Shown: positions 17,375 to 27,803, numbered from the stretch's first letter. The stretch: DNA of 64,000 nt from an uncultured Pelagibacteraceae bacterium (GCA_902516465.1 CABXZD010000002.1:124001-188000); one strand, 5' to 3'. A program made the numbers and translations. Notes: a model not told the origin generated them from the letters alone.

Positions 17375-17380
17375 TATAAT
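17375..17380 (+). promoter_or_regulatory. Candidate -10 box upstream of gltD
   Basis: An exact TATAAT 24 bases before the gltD ATG, in the 166-base divergent gap shared with uppP. The -35 region at 17-base spacing is poor (TTCTTT). No sigma-54 GG-N10-GC element was seen. Weak evidence on its own. Confidence 0.35.
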
Positions 17381-17403
17381 TTAACAAAAAAATTTTACAA
17401 AAA

Positions 17404-18843
17404 ATGACTGATAAAATGCTTAAATTTACTGAAATAGGTCAACAAACTCCACCTAAAAGAGATGTTGGTTCTAGGAAAGGTGATTTCAAAGAGATATATG
17501 ACGAATTTATTAATCAAAAAGCAAAAGAACAATCAAGCAGATGCTCTCAATGTGGAGTACCCTTTTGTCAAGTCCATTGTCCATTAAGTAACAACATCCC
17601 GGATTGGCTAAAACTAACTGCTGAAGGCAGACTTCAAGAAGCATATGAATTGTCCCAAAGTACTAACAACATGCCTGAAGTATGTGGAAGAATATGTCCT
17701 CAAGACCGTCTTTGCGAAGGCAATTGTGTAATAGAGCAATCAGGTCACGGTACAGTAACAATTGGTTCAATGGAAAAATATATTACTGATAACGCTTGGG
17801 AAAAAGGTTGGATTAAACCAATTGAGGTTAAAGAAGAAAAAAACCAGAGTGTAGGTATAATTGGAGCAGGACCAGCAGGTTTAGCAGCAGCAGAACAATT
17901 AAGAAAAAATGGATATAAAATAACAGTTTATGATCGGTATGACAGAGCTGGTGGGTTATTAATTTATGGAATTCCTAATTTTAAATTAGAGAAATATGTG
18001 GTCGAAAGAAGAACAAAACTTTTAAAAGATGGAGGTATAGAATTCGTTCAGAATTTTGAAGTAGGCAAGGACGCAACTTTAGAGCAATTAAGAAAAAAAC
18101 ATGACGCAATATTAATTGCAACAGGAGTTTATAAACCAAGGGAAATAGAATTACCTGGAAACGATTTACAAAATATTTTTCCTGCTATGGAATTTTTGAC
18201 GGCATCAAATAAAAAAGGATTAGGAGATAAGGTTGAGCTATTTGACAAAGGTATACTAAGTGCAGAGGGTAAAGATGTTGTGGTTATCGGAGGTGGTGAT
18301 ACTGCTATGGACTGTGTTAGAACATCAATTAGACAAAAAGCAAAATCAGTTAAATGTCTTTATAGAAGAGATAAAGAAAATATGCCAGGATCTGCAAGAG
18401 AGGTTAATAATGCAGAGGAAGAAGGTGTAGAATTTGTTTGGCTCTCTAGTCCAAAAGAATTTAAAGGTAGAAATAAAATTGAACATTTAATAGTCGATCA
18501 AATCGAACTGGGTGAAGCTGATGAGTCAGGAAGAAGAAAGCCTGAGATTAAAGATGGATCAGCATTTGAAATAAAAGCAGATATGGTAATCAAGGCTCTT
18601 GGTTTTGATCCAGAAAATTTACCACTACTATTTGATGCTCAAGCGCTCAAAATAACAAAATGGGGAACTATAAAAACAGACTTTGATACAATGGAGACTA
18701 ATCTGAAGGGTGTTTTTGCAGCAGGAGACATTGTGAGGGGTGCATCGTTAGTTGTGTGGGCTATTAAAGATGGAAGAGATGCAGCTTCGTCAATAAAAGA
18801 TTATCTTGAAAATATTGAATTAAAAACATCAAAAGTTGCTTAA
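17404..18843 (+). CDS. gltD: Glutamate synthase (NADPH) small subunit
   Basis: Supplies electrons from NADPH to the large subunit for glutamate synthesis from glutamine and 2-oxoglutarate. The N-terminal iron-sulfur part has CSQCGVPFCQVHC (Cys47, 50, 55, 59) and the downstream VCGRICPQDRLCEGNC set. The FAD-binding motif GIIGAGPAGLAAAEQL follows near residue 150, and the NADPH-binding VVVIGGGDTAMDC near residue 293. At 479 residues it is full length. The final TAA shares one base with the gltB ATG. Order here is gltD then gltB, the reverse of E. coli. Confidence 0.96.
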   Translation: MTDKMLKFTEIGQQTPPKRDVGSRKGDFKEIYDEFINQKAKEQSSRCSQCGVPFCQVHCPLSNNIPDWLKLTAEGRLQEAYELSQSTNNMPEVCGRICPQDRLCEGNCVIEQSGHGTVTIGSMEKYITDNAWEKGWIKPIEVKEEKNQSVGIIGAGPAGLAAAEQLRKNGYKITVYDRYDRAGGLLIYGIPNFKLEKYVVERRTKLLKDGGIEFVQNFEVGKDATLEQLRKKHDAILIATGVYKPREIELPGNDLQNIFPAMEFLTASNKKGLGDKVELFDKGILSAEGKDVVVIGGGDTAMDCVRTSIRQKAKSVKCLYRRDKENMPGSAREVNNAEEEGVEFVWLSSPKEFKGRNKIEHLIVDQIELGEADESGRRKPEIKDGSAFEIKADMVIKALGFDPENLPLLFDAQALKITKWGTIKTDFDTMETNLKGVFAAGDIVRGASLVVWAIKDGRDAASSIKDYLENIELKTSKVA

Positions 18844-21800
18844 TGGAAAATTATAAAAAGAATTTAAAATTATTAAAAAATAATAACATCTATTCAGAGG
18901 GAATGGAACACGACGCTTGTGGCGTTGGACTAATTGCGTCTACTGAGGGAAAAAAATCAAGGGCTATAGTTGAATATGGAATTGAGGCTCTGAAAGCTGT
19001 TTGGCATAGAGGAGCTGTAGATGCTGACGGCAAAACTGGAGATGGTGCGGGAATACATTTAGAAATTCCTAAAGATTTCTTTATAGAGAAAATAGAAGTT
19101 ACTGGGCATGATTATGATAACTCAGAAATTTGTGTAGGTATGATTTTTTTACCTAGAAATGATTATTCCTCACAAGAAAGATGTAAAACGATTGTTGAAA
19201 GTGAACTAACTAAAAATAACTTTAGTATTTACGGTTGGAGACAAGTTCCAGTTAATCCAAAAGTTTTAGGTGAAAAAGCCATTCAAACAATGCCTGAAAT
19301 CATTCAGGTATTATTTAAATCAAATGATCCAAATTTATTGGATAAAAATCTTGAGCGAAAAATTTATGAAACTAGAAAAAAAATAGAAAACAAAGCTTTT
19401 AGCTTATCTTTAGCAAACTTTTATATTTGCTCTATGAGTTCAAAATCAATTATCTATAAAGGGATGTTTTTAGCTGAGGCAATTTCCGATTTTTTTCTGG
19501 ATTTGTTAGATGGTAGATTTATATCTAGATATGCTATTTTTCATCAAAGATTTTCAACCAATACAGCACCAAGTTGGAGCTTAGCTCAACCCTTTAGAGC
19601 TGTTGCTCATAATGGAGAGATTAACACATATAGAGGAAATAAAAATTGGATGAAAGTACACGAGCAGGAAATGAGCAGCTCACTTTTTGAAGATGTGGAT
19701 AATTTAAAACCTGTAATTCGAACAGGTGTATCTGACTCCGCTGCGTTAGATAATGTTTTTGAATTACTGAATAAATCTGGTCACCCTGCACCATTGGCTA
19801 AACTGATGTTAGTTCCTGATGCATGGTCAAAAAAAAATAAAACACTTCCAAAAAATCATCAGCATTTATTTAATTTTTTGAACAGCACAATGGAACCTTG
19901 GGATGGTCCTGCCGCGATAGCTGCAACAGATAATGAGTGGGTGATTGCAGCAAATGACAGAAATGGTTTAAGACCACTAAGATATACAATAACTAAAGAC
20001 AAATTTCTTTTTGCTGGTTCAGAGACCGGAATGATAAAACTTAATGAAAAAAAAATTTTGTCTAAGGGAAGATTGGGCCCGGGTGAGATTATAGGAATAA
20101 GAATTGAGAAGGGAAAAGTTTTCACAAATACCAAAATTAAAGATTATTTGGCTAAGGAATTTAAACATTTTAACTCACAAATAATTGATTTAGATGAAAA
20201 ATTAACAATAAATAATGAGAAACCTAACTTTGAAGGGGAAGTCTTAAGAAGAAAACAACACACCTTTGGGATAAGTTTGGAGGATTTAGAATTAATTTTA
20301 CACCCTATGGCTGAAGAAGGAAAGGAGGCAACAGGCTCGATGGGAGATGATACACCTTTAGCTGTATTATCAGATAAATACAGACCACTTTATCATTTTT
20401 TCAGACAAAACTTCAGTCAGGTAACTAATCCTCCTATAGATTCATTAAGAGAAAATAAAGTCATGAGTTTAAAAACGAGGTTTGGTAATTTGGGTAATAT
20501 TTTAAATTTCTCTACTTTAACTAAAGAAAATATTTATGTTCTTAATAGTCCAGTTTTATCAAACTCACAATTTAATAAATTTGTGAACTTTTTTGGCACA
20601 AATACTCTTGAAATAGACTGCACATTCACTTCTGAAGAGGAATTGTTAAGTGCAATTAAGAGGATTCAAAAAAAGGCAGAAATAGCTGTAAGACAAGGCG
20701 TAACACAATTAATTCTAACTGACAAAGAACTTTCATCTAAAAAGCTACCTATGCCAATGTTGTTATGTGTTGGAGCTATCAATACTTTCTTGATTGAAAA
20801 AAAATTAAGAGGTTATGTTTCAATAAATGTTCAATCTGGTGAGGCTCTAGATACGCATTCATTTGCGACATTAATTGGAGTAGGTGCAACAACTATAAAT
20901 CCATATCTTGCCTTTGACAGTTTATATCAAAGACATGAAAAAAAATTATTTGGTCAATACAGTTTTGATGATTGTATTCAGAGGTATATAAAATCAGTTA
21001 ATGCTGGTTTATTAAAGATAATGTCTAAGATGGGTATATCTGTTTTAAGCTCTTATAGAGGCGGATGTAATTTCGAAACAGTTGGGCTTAGCAGAACTAT
21101 TGTAAATGACTACTTTCCAGGGGTGACTTCTAAAATTTCAGGGATTGGATTGATGGGAATTGAAAAAAAAATACGACTGATCCACAAAGAAGCGTTTGAA
21201 AGCACTGATAATGTTTTACCGATAGGTGGAATTTATAGATACAGAAAAAATGGTGAAACTCATCAGTATCAAGGAAGGTTAATACATTTATTGCAAAATG
21301 CAGTAGGAACAAACTCTTATTCAGTTTATAAAAAGTACGTTGAGGGTATTTATAGTTTACCTCCAATTAATTTAAGAGATTTAATTGGTTTTAGAAAAAA
21401 AAAAATAGGTCCGTCAATAGAGATTTCTGAAGTTGAACCAATAGAGCAAATTTTAAAAAGATTTGGAAGTGGAAGCATGTCTCATGGGGCTTTGTCTAAA
21501 GAAGCTCATGAAACTTTAGCAATAGGCATGAATAGAATTAAAGGTGCTTCATGTAGTGGAGAAGGTGGAGAAGATGCAAATAGATTTAGTGTGATGAATA
21601 GTGGCGACAGTGCTAACTCAAGAGTTAAACAAATTGCATCTGCAAGATTTGGAGTAACAATAAATTACTTAAATAATTGTAATGAAATAGAAATTAAAAT
21701 AGCTCAAGGTGCAAAACCAGGTGAAGGTGGTCAGTTACCAGGTTTTAAAGTTACAGAAGAAATTGCAAAACTAAGACATTCAACACCTGGTGTAACATTA

Positions 21801-23348
21801 ATTTCTCCACCACCCCATCATGACATTTACTCTATAGAGGACCTCGCTCAACTAATTTATGATTTGAAACAAGTAAATCCAAAAGCAAGAGTTGGTGTTA
21901 AGTTAGTTGCTTCATCCGGAGTTGGTACAATTGCAGCAGGAGTAGCTAAAGCAAAAGCAGATATCATTTTGATTTCCGGACATAATGGTGGAACAGGAGC
22001 GACTCCACAAACAAGTGTTAAATATGTTGGTATACCATGGGAAATGGGCCTCACTGAAGCTAATCAAGTTCTTACACTTAACAATTTAAGACATAAAGTC
22101 ACCTTAAGAACAGACGGAGGGATAAAGACTGGCAGGGACGTTATTATGGCCGCGATGATGGGCGCTGAAGAATATGGAGTAGCTACCACCGCTTTGGTAG
22201 CAATGGGATGTATAATGGTAAGACAGTGTCATTCAAACACTTGTCCTGTTGGTGTTTGTACGCAAGATGAAAAATTGAGAGAAAAATTTACAGGTACTCC
22301 AGACAAAATTGTAAACCTATTTACTTTTATTGCTTCAGAAGTAAGAGAAATTTTAGCTGGATTAGGCTTTAGATCTTTGAATGATATTATTGGAAGGACA
22401 GATTTACTAATGCAGGTAAATAAAGCTTCACCTAATTTAGATGATTTAGATCTTAATCCTTTATTTGTTCAAGCTGATCCAGGAAATAATAAAAGATATT
22501 GTGAAACACAGGAAATAAATGAAGTGCCAGAAACTTTGGATCAAAAAATATGGCCAGAAATTGAAAAATCTATTGATAATTCAGTTAAAATTGAAAAAGA
22601 ATATATTATTAAAAATACTAATAGGGCTGTCGGTACAAGAATTTCACATCAACTTTATAAAAAGTATGGTTATGAAAAATTAGATGAAAATTTTCTTACA
22701 CTTAAATTTAAAGGTTCAGCAGGTCAGTCATTTGGAGCTTTTCTATCAAAAGGATTAAAGCTTAATCTTAGAGGGGATGCAAATGATTATGTGGGAAAAG
22801 GACTTTCAGGAGGCACAATATCTATTAAACTTTCAGACGAAAGTAATTTAATTTCTAATGAAAACACAATAATTGGTAATACAGTTTTGTATGGAGCCAC
22901 ATCGGGTAAGCTTTTTGCTGCAGGCCAAGCTGGAGATAGATTCGCTGTTAGAAATTCTGGAGCTTCAACAGTAATTGAGGGCTGTGACTCAAACGGATGT
23001 GAATACATGACTGGTGGTACTGCTGTTATTCTTGGAGAAGTTGGAGATAATTTTGCCGCTGGGATGACAGGTGGGATGGCTTTTATTTATAATAAATCAC
23101 AAAATTTTGAAAACAAAGTTAATCCGGAAACAGTTATTTGGCAAAATGTGGAAACGGATTATTGGATAAATTTTTTAAAAAAAATGATTTTAGAACACAA
23201 AGAGGAAACAAACTCAGATTTATCAAGAAATATAGTTGAAAATTTTGACGAGGAAATTAAAAATTTTGTTCAAGTTTGTCCAAAAGAAATGATTAACAAA
23301 CTAAAAAACCCAATCACTTTGAAACCTCAAATAAAACAAGTTAGCTAA
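18843..23348 (+). CDS. gltB: Glutamate synthase large subunit
   Basis: The 1501-residue glutamine amidotransferase/synthase subunit. A 25-residue propeptide precedes Cys26 in HDACGVG, the N-terminal nucleophile after processing. The class-II amidotransferase domain fills about the first 400 residues (FHQRFSTNTAPSW, AHNGEINTYRGN). A central domain and the FMN-binding synthase barrel follow, with SGEGGEDANR and PGEGGQLPG. Cys residues for the 3Fe-4S cluster are in CIMVRQCHSNTCPVGVC. The C-terminal beta-helix has Gly-rich repeats (GGTAVILGEVGDNFAAGMTGG). With gltD it is the main ammonium-assimilation step here. The last 8 bases overlap the convergent hydrolase. Confidence 0.96.
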   Translation: MENYKKNLKLLKNNNIYSEGMEHDACGVGLIASTEGKKSRAIVEYGIEALKAVWHRGAVDADGKTGDGAGIHLEIPKDFFIEKIEVTGHDYDNSEICVGMIFLPRNDYSSQERCKTIVESELTKNNFSIYGWRQVPVNPKVLGEKAIQTMPEIIQVLFKSNDPNLLDKNLERKIYETRKKIENKAFSLSLANFYICSMSSKSIIYKGMFLAEAISDFFLDLLDGRFISRYAIFHQRFSTNTAPSWSLAQPFRAVAHNGEINTYRGNKNWMKVHEQEMSSSLFEDVDNLKPVIRTGVSDSAALDNVFELLNKSGHPAPLAKLMLVPDAWSKKNKTLPKNHQHLFNFLNSTMEPWDGPAAIAATDNEWVIAANDRNGLRPLRYTITKDKFLFAGSETGMIKLNEKKILSKGRLGPGEIIGIRIEKGKVFTNTKIKDYLAKEFKHFNSQIIDLDEKLTINNEKPNFEGEVLRRKQHTFGISLEDLELILHPMAEEGKEATGSMGDDTPLAVLSDKYRPLYHFFRQNFSQVTNPPIDSLRENKVMSLKTRFGNLGNILNFSTLTKENIYVLNSPVLSNSQFNKFVNFFGTNTLEIDCTFTSEEELLSAIKRIQKKAEIAVRQGVTQLILTDKELSSKKLPMPMLLCVGAINTFLIEKKLRGYVSINVQSGEALDTHSFATLIGVGATTINPYLAFDSLYQRHEKKLFGQYSFDDCIQRYIKSVNAGLLKIMSKMGISVLSSYRGGCNFETVGLSRTIVNDYFPGVTSKISGIGLMGIEKKIRLIHKEAFESTDNVLPIGGIYRYRKNGETHQYQGRLIHLLQNAVGTNSYSVYKKYVEGIYSLPPINLRDLIGFRKKKIGPSIEISEVEPIEQILKRFGSGSMSHGALSKEAHETLAIGMNRIKGASCSGEGGEDANRFSVMNSGDSANSRVKQIASARFGVTINYLNNCNEIEIKIAQGAKPGEGGQLPGFKVTEEIAKLRHSTPGVTLISPPPHHDIYSIEDLAQLIYDLKQVNPKARVGVKLVASSGVGTIAAGVAKAKADIILISGHNGGTGATPQTSVKYVGIPWEMGLTEANQVLTLNNLRHKVTLRTDGGIKTGRDVIMAAMMGAEEYGVATTALVAMGCIMVRQCHSNTCPVGVCTQDEKLREKFTGTPDKIVNLFTFIASEVREILAGLGFRSLNDIIGRTDLLMQVNKASPNLDDLDLNPLFVQADPGNNKRYCETQEINEVPETLDQKIWPEIEKSIDNSVKIEKEYIIKNTNRAVGTRISHQLYKKYGYEKLDENFLTLKFKGSAGQSFGAFLSKGLKLNLRGDANDYVGKGLSGGTISIKLSDESNLISNENTIIGNTVLYGATSGKLFAAGQAGDRFAVRNSGASTVIEGCDSNGCEYMTGGTAVILGEVGDNFAAGMTGGMAFIYNKSQNFENKVNPETVIWQNVETDYWINFLKKMILEHKEETNSDLSRNIVENFDEEIKNFVQVCPKEMINKLKNPITLKPQIKQVS

Positions 23349-24087
23349 TAATAAGTTTTAACTCTTTTTCTAGTAAATTTAACCATCTAGGAGATGACAA
23401 ACTGTGATCGCCATTTTTTACGATTACTAACCTTTTTTTAGCTTTTTTAAAAATTTTTAAAACTTTTTTAGAATAATTTATTGGTACCGACTCATCCTTT
23501 TGACCATGGACCATAGTTATTTTTAATTTTTGTTTTATTATTTTATTAAGTACCTTATTTTTTCTTCCATCTTTTACTAATTGGTAGGTAACTGGATAAT
23601 TGTATTTACCATGACTTAAAATGATCATTCCGTTTTTTTTTATCTCTTTCTTTTTTTCTTTTGAAAATTTGTTCCACATTAATCTCTCTAAAAATTCAGG
23701 CGCCGAACCAATTCCTAAAAATCCTATAATTTGTTTTTTAAAAAATTTAAATTGATTTAATCCAATCCATGTACCCATGCTAGAACCAATAAATATAATA
23801 TTGTTTTTTCTAACAATTTTTTTTATCATTATTTTGGTTTCATTAGACCATTTAGAAATATTACCAGTCTCAAATTTTCCTGATGATTTTCCGTGTCCAG
23901 AATATTCAAGTGCAAGAAAACCGAGGTGGTTTTTTTTAGCAAAATTAAGAAAAAACTTAGGTTTTTTTCCATCCAAATCTGACATAAAACCGTGTAAAAA
24001 AACTATATAGTTTGCGTTTTTTAGATTATGCTTCAAATACCTAATTCTTTTTAATTTATTTAATTTTAAGTAGTTGAAACTCTTCAT
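23341..24087 (-). CDS. Alpha/beta hydrolase
   Basis: A 248-residue serine hydrolase-fold protein. It has the oxyanion region FLHGFMSDLDGKKP, the nucleophile elbow GSSMGTW (Ser near residue 104), an acid in VHGQKDESVP and the catalytic His in NGDHSLSS. The pattern resembles prolyl-oligopeptidase-like or YqiA/palmitoyl-thioesterase-type esterases, but no specific substrate can be assigned. It is convergent with gltB and divergent from the glycosyltransferase, with a 42-base gap to it. Confidence 0.82.
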   Translation of the reverse strand: MKSFNYLKLNKLKRIRYLKHNLKNANYIVFLHGFMSDLDGKKPKFFLNFAKKNHLGFLALEYSGHGKSSGKFETGNISKWSNETKIMIKKIVRKNNIIFIGSSMGTWIGLNQFKFFKKQIIGFLGIGSAPEFLERLMWNKFSKEKKKEIKKNGMIILSHGKYNYPVTYQLVKDGRKNKVLNKIIKQKLKITMVHGQKDESVPINYSKKVLKIFKKAKKRLVIVKNGDHSLSSPRWLNLLEKELKLIIS

Positions 24088-24129
24088 TAAAGTTTATTAG
24101 TTTTATCTATTATTATATAATCTATCTTA

Positions 24130-25284
24130 ATGTCGTCTAATATAAAAGTTTTACAGGTAATACCTAAACTAGGTTATGGAGGGGCTGAAACTGGTTGTTA
24201 TGATATTGCTCATTATTTACCAGAAAATAATAGTCAATCTTTTATAGTAACAAGTGGAGGAGAATTAATTAAATTTATAGATAAAGAAAAAGTAAAACTA
24301 ATTAAATTACCCGTTCATAGTAAAAATCCTTTTTTGATATTTTTTAATGCAATTATCTTAATAGGAATAATATTATTTTATAATATTTCTATAGTCCATG
24401 CGAGAAGCCGCGCACCAGCTTGGTCATGTTTAGTGGCAACAAAAATGACTAGAAGGAAGTTTGTTACTACTTTTCATGGTACCTATAATTTCAACAGTAA
24501 AATAAAAAAGTTTTATAATTCTGTTATGGTTAGATCAGACTTAATTATTGCAGGGTCTAATTTTATTTTTTCTCACATCAAAGAAAATTATTCTGAATTT
24601 TTAAACTCAAAAAAAAAATTTCTTGTTATTTTTAGAGGAATTAATGTTGATTATTTTGACCCCTCAACAAAGTTAGAAAGTGATGAAAAAAGACTTCTTA
24701 AAAAATGGGAGATCGACAAAGAAAAAAAAATTATTTTAATGCCAGGAAGACTGACTACTTGGAAGGGACAAGAAATGTTTATAGAAGCTCTAAATTTGGT
24801 AAAAATTGATTTAGGATATGAGGCATTTCATGTTGTTATATTAGGAAGTGACCAAGGTAGGGATTTATACAAAAAAAAATTAGTTCGTTTGTCAGAGCAA
24901 TACCGTTTAACAAATCAGATTAAATTTATAGATAATTGTAAAGATATGGCTTTGGCTTATAAAGTTTCAGATATTATTGTCTCAGCTTCTATTGAGCCAG
25001 AGGCATTTGGAAGAGTTGCTGTTGAGGCACAATCCATGGAAAAATTAATTATTGCTAGTAATATTGGAGGGTCAAATGAGACAATAATTAATGGGAAAAC
25101 TGGCTTACTGTTTGAATCTGGAGATGCAAGTTCTTTGAGTAAAAAAATCATTAGTGCTGTAACAATGGACGAAACATCTCTCAAAAAAATAGGCACAGAA
25201 GGTAGAAAAAACATAGTAAAAAAATTTAATGTTGAAAAAATGTGTTTTTCTACTTATTCAGAGTATAAGAGATTATTAAATTAA
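24130..25284 (+). CDS. GT4-family glycosyltransferase
   Basis: A 384-residue GT-B fold enzyme. The N-terminal domain has VIPKLGYGGAETGCYDIA, the acceptor-side Gly loop; the donor domain has MPGRLTTWKGQEMFIEAL and the EX7E-type motif EPEAFGRVAVEAQ. This is the retaining GT4 family, which transfers activated sugars to lipids or glycans of the envelope. Its last codon abuts the first codon of thrS, so it is transcribed with a translation operon, a compact arrangement that need not mean a shared function. Acceptor and donor are unknown. Confidence 0.9.
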   Translation: MSSNIKVLQVIPKLGYGGAETGCYDIAHYLPENNSQSFIVTSGGELIKFIDKEKVKLIKLPVHSKNPFLIFFNAIILIGIILFYNISIVHARSRAPAWSCLVATKMTRRKFVTTFHGTYNFNSKIKKFYNSVMVRSDLIIAGSNFIFSHIKENYSEFLNSKKKFLVIFRGINVDYFDPSTKLESDEKRLLKKWEIDKEKKIILMPGRLTTWKGQEMFIEALNLVKIDLGYEAFHVVILGSDQGRDLYKKKLVRLSEQYRLTNQIKFIDNCKDMALAYKVSDIIVSASIEPEAFGRVAVEAQSMEKLIIASNIGGSNETIINGKTGLLFESGDASSLSKKIISAVTMDETSLKKIGTEGRKNIVKKFNVEKMCFSTYSEYKRLLN

Positions 25285-27204
25285 ATGCCTACAATTACAT
25301 TACCTGACGGAAAAAATTTAAATTTTTTAAAAGAGGCTACTGGGATAGAAATTGCAGGGAAAATAAGTAAATCATTGCTAAAGCAAGCATTAATAATGAG
25401 TGTTGATGGGGAATTGAAGGATTTGTATTTTCCAATAAAAAAAGACTCCTCTGTAAAAATTTTTACAGCAAAAGATCCTGAAGGGCTAGAGGTTATAAGA
25501 CATGATACTGCTCATATTATGGCGATGGCTGTTCAAGAGTTGTATCCTGGTACACAGGTAACAATTGGACCAGTGATTGAAAATGGTTTTTATTATGACT
25601 TTGCCCGCAAAAAACCTTTTACAGAAGATGATTTAAAAAAAATTGAGAAAAGAATGTCAGAAATAATTGACAAAGATGTTAAGACAAGAAGAGAAGTTTG
25701 GAAAAGAGATGAAGCAATAAGTCATTTTAAAAAAATTGGTGAAAAATATAAAGCTGAAATATTGGAAAGTATCCCAAAGAATGAGGAGCTAACCGTTTAT
25801 CATCATGGCGATACTTGGCATGATTTGTGTAGAGGTCCACACCTACTTTCTTCTGGAAAAATTGGTAAAGCTTTTAAGCTTACAAAAGTTGCGGGAGCTT
25901 ATTGGCGTGGAGATTCAAAAAATGAAATGCTGCAAAGAATTTATGGAACTAGTTGGGCGTCCCAAAAAGATTTAGATGCTTATCTAAATAGAATTGAAGA
26001 GGCTGAAAAGAGAGATCATAGAAAACTTGGTAAAGAAATGGATTTATTTCATTTTAGAGAAGAAAGTCCAGGTTCTGTCTTTTGGCATGAAAAGGGATGG
26101 GCATTATTTCAAAAATTAATTAATTATATGAAAATGAAACAAGACGCTGCTGGATACAAGGAGATAAATACTCCAGAGGTCCTAGATAGAAGTTTATGGG
26201 AAAAATCTGGTCATTGGGAAAAATTTGGATCAAATATGTACACATCAACTACCCCAGATGAAAAGGTATTTGCTATAAAACCCATGAACTGTCCAGGTTG
26301 TGTAGAGGTATTTAATCAAGGTCTTAAAAGCTATAAAGATTTACCATTAAAAATGTCTGAGTTTGGGAAGGTTCATCGTTATGAACCTTCAGGTGCACTT
26401 CATGGCCTATTAAGAGTGAGAGCATTTACACAAGATGATGCACACATATTTTGCACTGAGGATCAAATAACAAAAGAATGTTTAACGGTTACTAACCTTA
26501 TTTTAGAAATTTATAAAGATCTTGGTTTTGAAAATGTTATTCTGAAATATTCTGACAGACCAGAATTAAGAGTTGGCGATGATAGTGTGTGGAATAAAGC
26601 GGAGGCGGCGTTATTAGAAGCAGTTAAAGCTACTAAATTAGAATATACTATTAATAAAGGTGAGGGCGCATTTTATGGACCTAAAATAGAGTTTGTTTTA
26701 AGAGATGCTATAGGAAGAGATTGGCAATGTGGAACTTTACAAGTTGATTTTAATTTACCGGGAAGATTAGGTGCTTCATATGTAGACAAAGATGGAACTA
26801 AAAAAGTTCCAGTGATGTTGCATAGGGCATTATTTGGTTCACTTGAGAGGTTTATAGGAATCTTAATCGAGAATTATGCTGGAAAATTTCCTTTTTGGAT
26901 CTCACCTTTACAAACAGTTATAATTCCAATCTCAGAAGATTTTGAAGATTATGCAAAAAAAGTTTCAAACAAAATAAAAGAAGTTGGTATAAGTTGTTTG
27001 GTTGATTTAAAAAATCATAATTTGAATTATAAAATCAGGGAACATTCACTTGCAAAAGTACCTATTTTATTAATTTGTGGTAAAAAAGAAGTTGACAGTA
27101 ACTCAGTAACCATTAGAAGATTGGACTCGGACAAACAAGAAAATATGGAACTTAATAAATTTTTAAAGACATTCTCTGCTTTAAACAAAGTATCTTCAAA
27201 TTAA
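25285..27204 (+). CDS. thrS: Threonyl-tRNA synthetase
   Basis: Charges tRNA-Thr. Domains in order: an N-terminal TGS domain (1-60), the editing domain with HDTAHIMAMAVQ and the downstream HDLCRGPH, the class-II catalytic core with MNCPGCVEVF, RYEPSGALHGLLRVRAFTQDDAH and the C-terminal anticodon domain. The zinc-ligand Cys of MNCPG and the later His are present. Its 639 residues match the full-length bacterial enzyme. It abuts infC and the upstream glycosyltransferase without spacer. The atypical tRNA-Thr at 60542-60615 would be one of its substrates. Confidence 0.97.
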   Translation: MPTITLPDGKNLNFLKEATGIEIAGKISKSLLKQALIMSVDGELKDLYFPIKKDSSVKIFTAKDPEGLEVIRHDTAHIMAMAVQELYPGTQVTIGPVIENGFYYDFARKKPFTEDDLKKIEKRMSEIIDKDVKTRREVWKRDEAISHFKKIGEKYKAEILESIPKNEELTVYHHGDTWHDLCRGPHLLSSGKIGKAFKLTKVAGAYWRGDSKNEMLQRIYGTSWASQKDLDAYLNRIEEAEKRDHRKLGKEMDLFHFREESPGSVFWHEKGWALFQKLINYMKMKQDAAGYKEINTPEVLDRSLWEKSGHWEKFGSNMYTSTTPDEKVFAIKPMNCPGCVEVFNQGLKSYKDLPLKMSEFGKVHRYEPSGALHGLLRVRAFTQDDAHIFCTEDQITKECLTVTNLILEIYKDLGFENVILKYSDRPELRVGDDSVWNKAEAALLEAVKATKLEYTINKGEGAFYGPKIEFVLRDAIGRDWQCGTLQVDFNLPGRLGASYVDKDGTKKVPVMLHRALFGSLERFIGILIENYAGKFPFWISPLQTVIIPISEDFEDYAKKVSNKIKEVGISCLVDLKNHNLNYKIREHSLAKVPILLICGKKEVDSNSVTIRRLDSDKQENMELNKFLKTFSALNKVSSN

Positions 27205-27750
27205 GTGGCAGATTTCAAACAAAATTATTTTCAAAGAAGAACTAAGGAAAGAGGACCAAGATCTAATAATAGAATTTCCTCACCTGAGGTGCAGGTTATT
27301 ACAAGTGATGGTGAGAATTTAGGTATTATAAATACAAACGAAGCTATATCAATGGCAAAAAACCAAGGTCTTGATTTACTAGAAATATCACCAAATGCCA
27401 ATCCTCCTGTTTGTAAAATTATGGACATGGGTAAATTTAAATACGATGCTCAAAAAAAAGCTAACTTAGCAAAAAAAAAACAAAAAATTATAGCACTAAA
27501 AGAAATTAAGATGCGACCTGTAACAGAGACTCATGATTATGAATTCAAAGTTAAAAATGCAAAAAAATTTATAGCTAAAGGGGACAAGGTAAAATTTACT
27601 ATCAGGTTTAAAGGTCGAGAACTTCAGCATTCTCATTTAGGAAATGAATTGATGACAAAAATTAAAGAGGACATGAAAGAAATCGGAAAGGTAGAATTAC
27701 ATCCAAAATTTGATGGTAAGCAAATGATCATGGTAATACAGCCTTTATAG
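27205..27750 (+). CDS. infC: Translation initiation factor IF-3
   Basis: Binds the 30S subunit and checks start-codon pairing. The 181-residue protein has both IF3 domains: the N-domain (RSNNRISSPEVQVITSDGENLG) and the C-domain (EIKMRPVTETHDYEFKVKNAKKF). The start is GTG directly after the thrS stop, with MADFKQNYF giving the expected N-terminus. In E. coli infC begins with a rare AUU used for autoregulation; GTG is a milder variant and no comparable control is evident. Followed by rpmI after 53 bases. Confidence 0.96.
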   Translation: MADFKQNYFQRRTKERGPRSNNRISSPEVQVITSDGENLGIINTNEAISMAKNQGLDLLEISPNANPPVCKIMDMGKFKYDAQKKANLAKKKQKIIALKEIKMRPVTETHDYEFKVKNAKKFIAKGDKVKFTIRFKGRELQHSHLGNELMTKIKEDMKEIGKVELHPKFDGKQMIMVIQPL

Positions 27751-27803
27751 TCTTTAATATAGGTTGTAAGTTTTGATCTTTCTTTGTATAAGTCCCTACT
27801 ATT

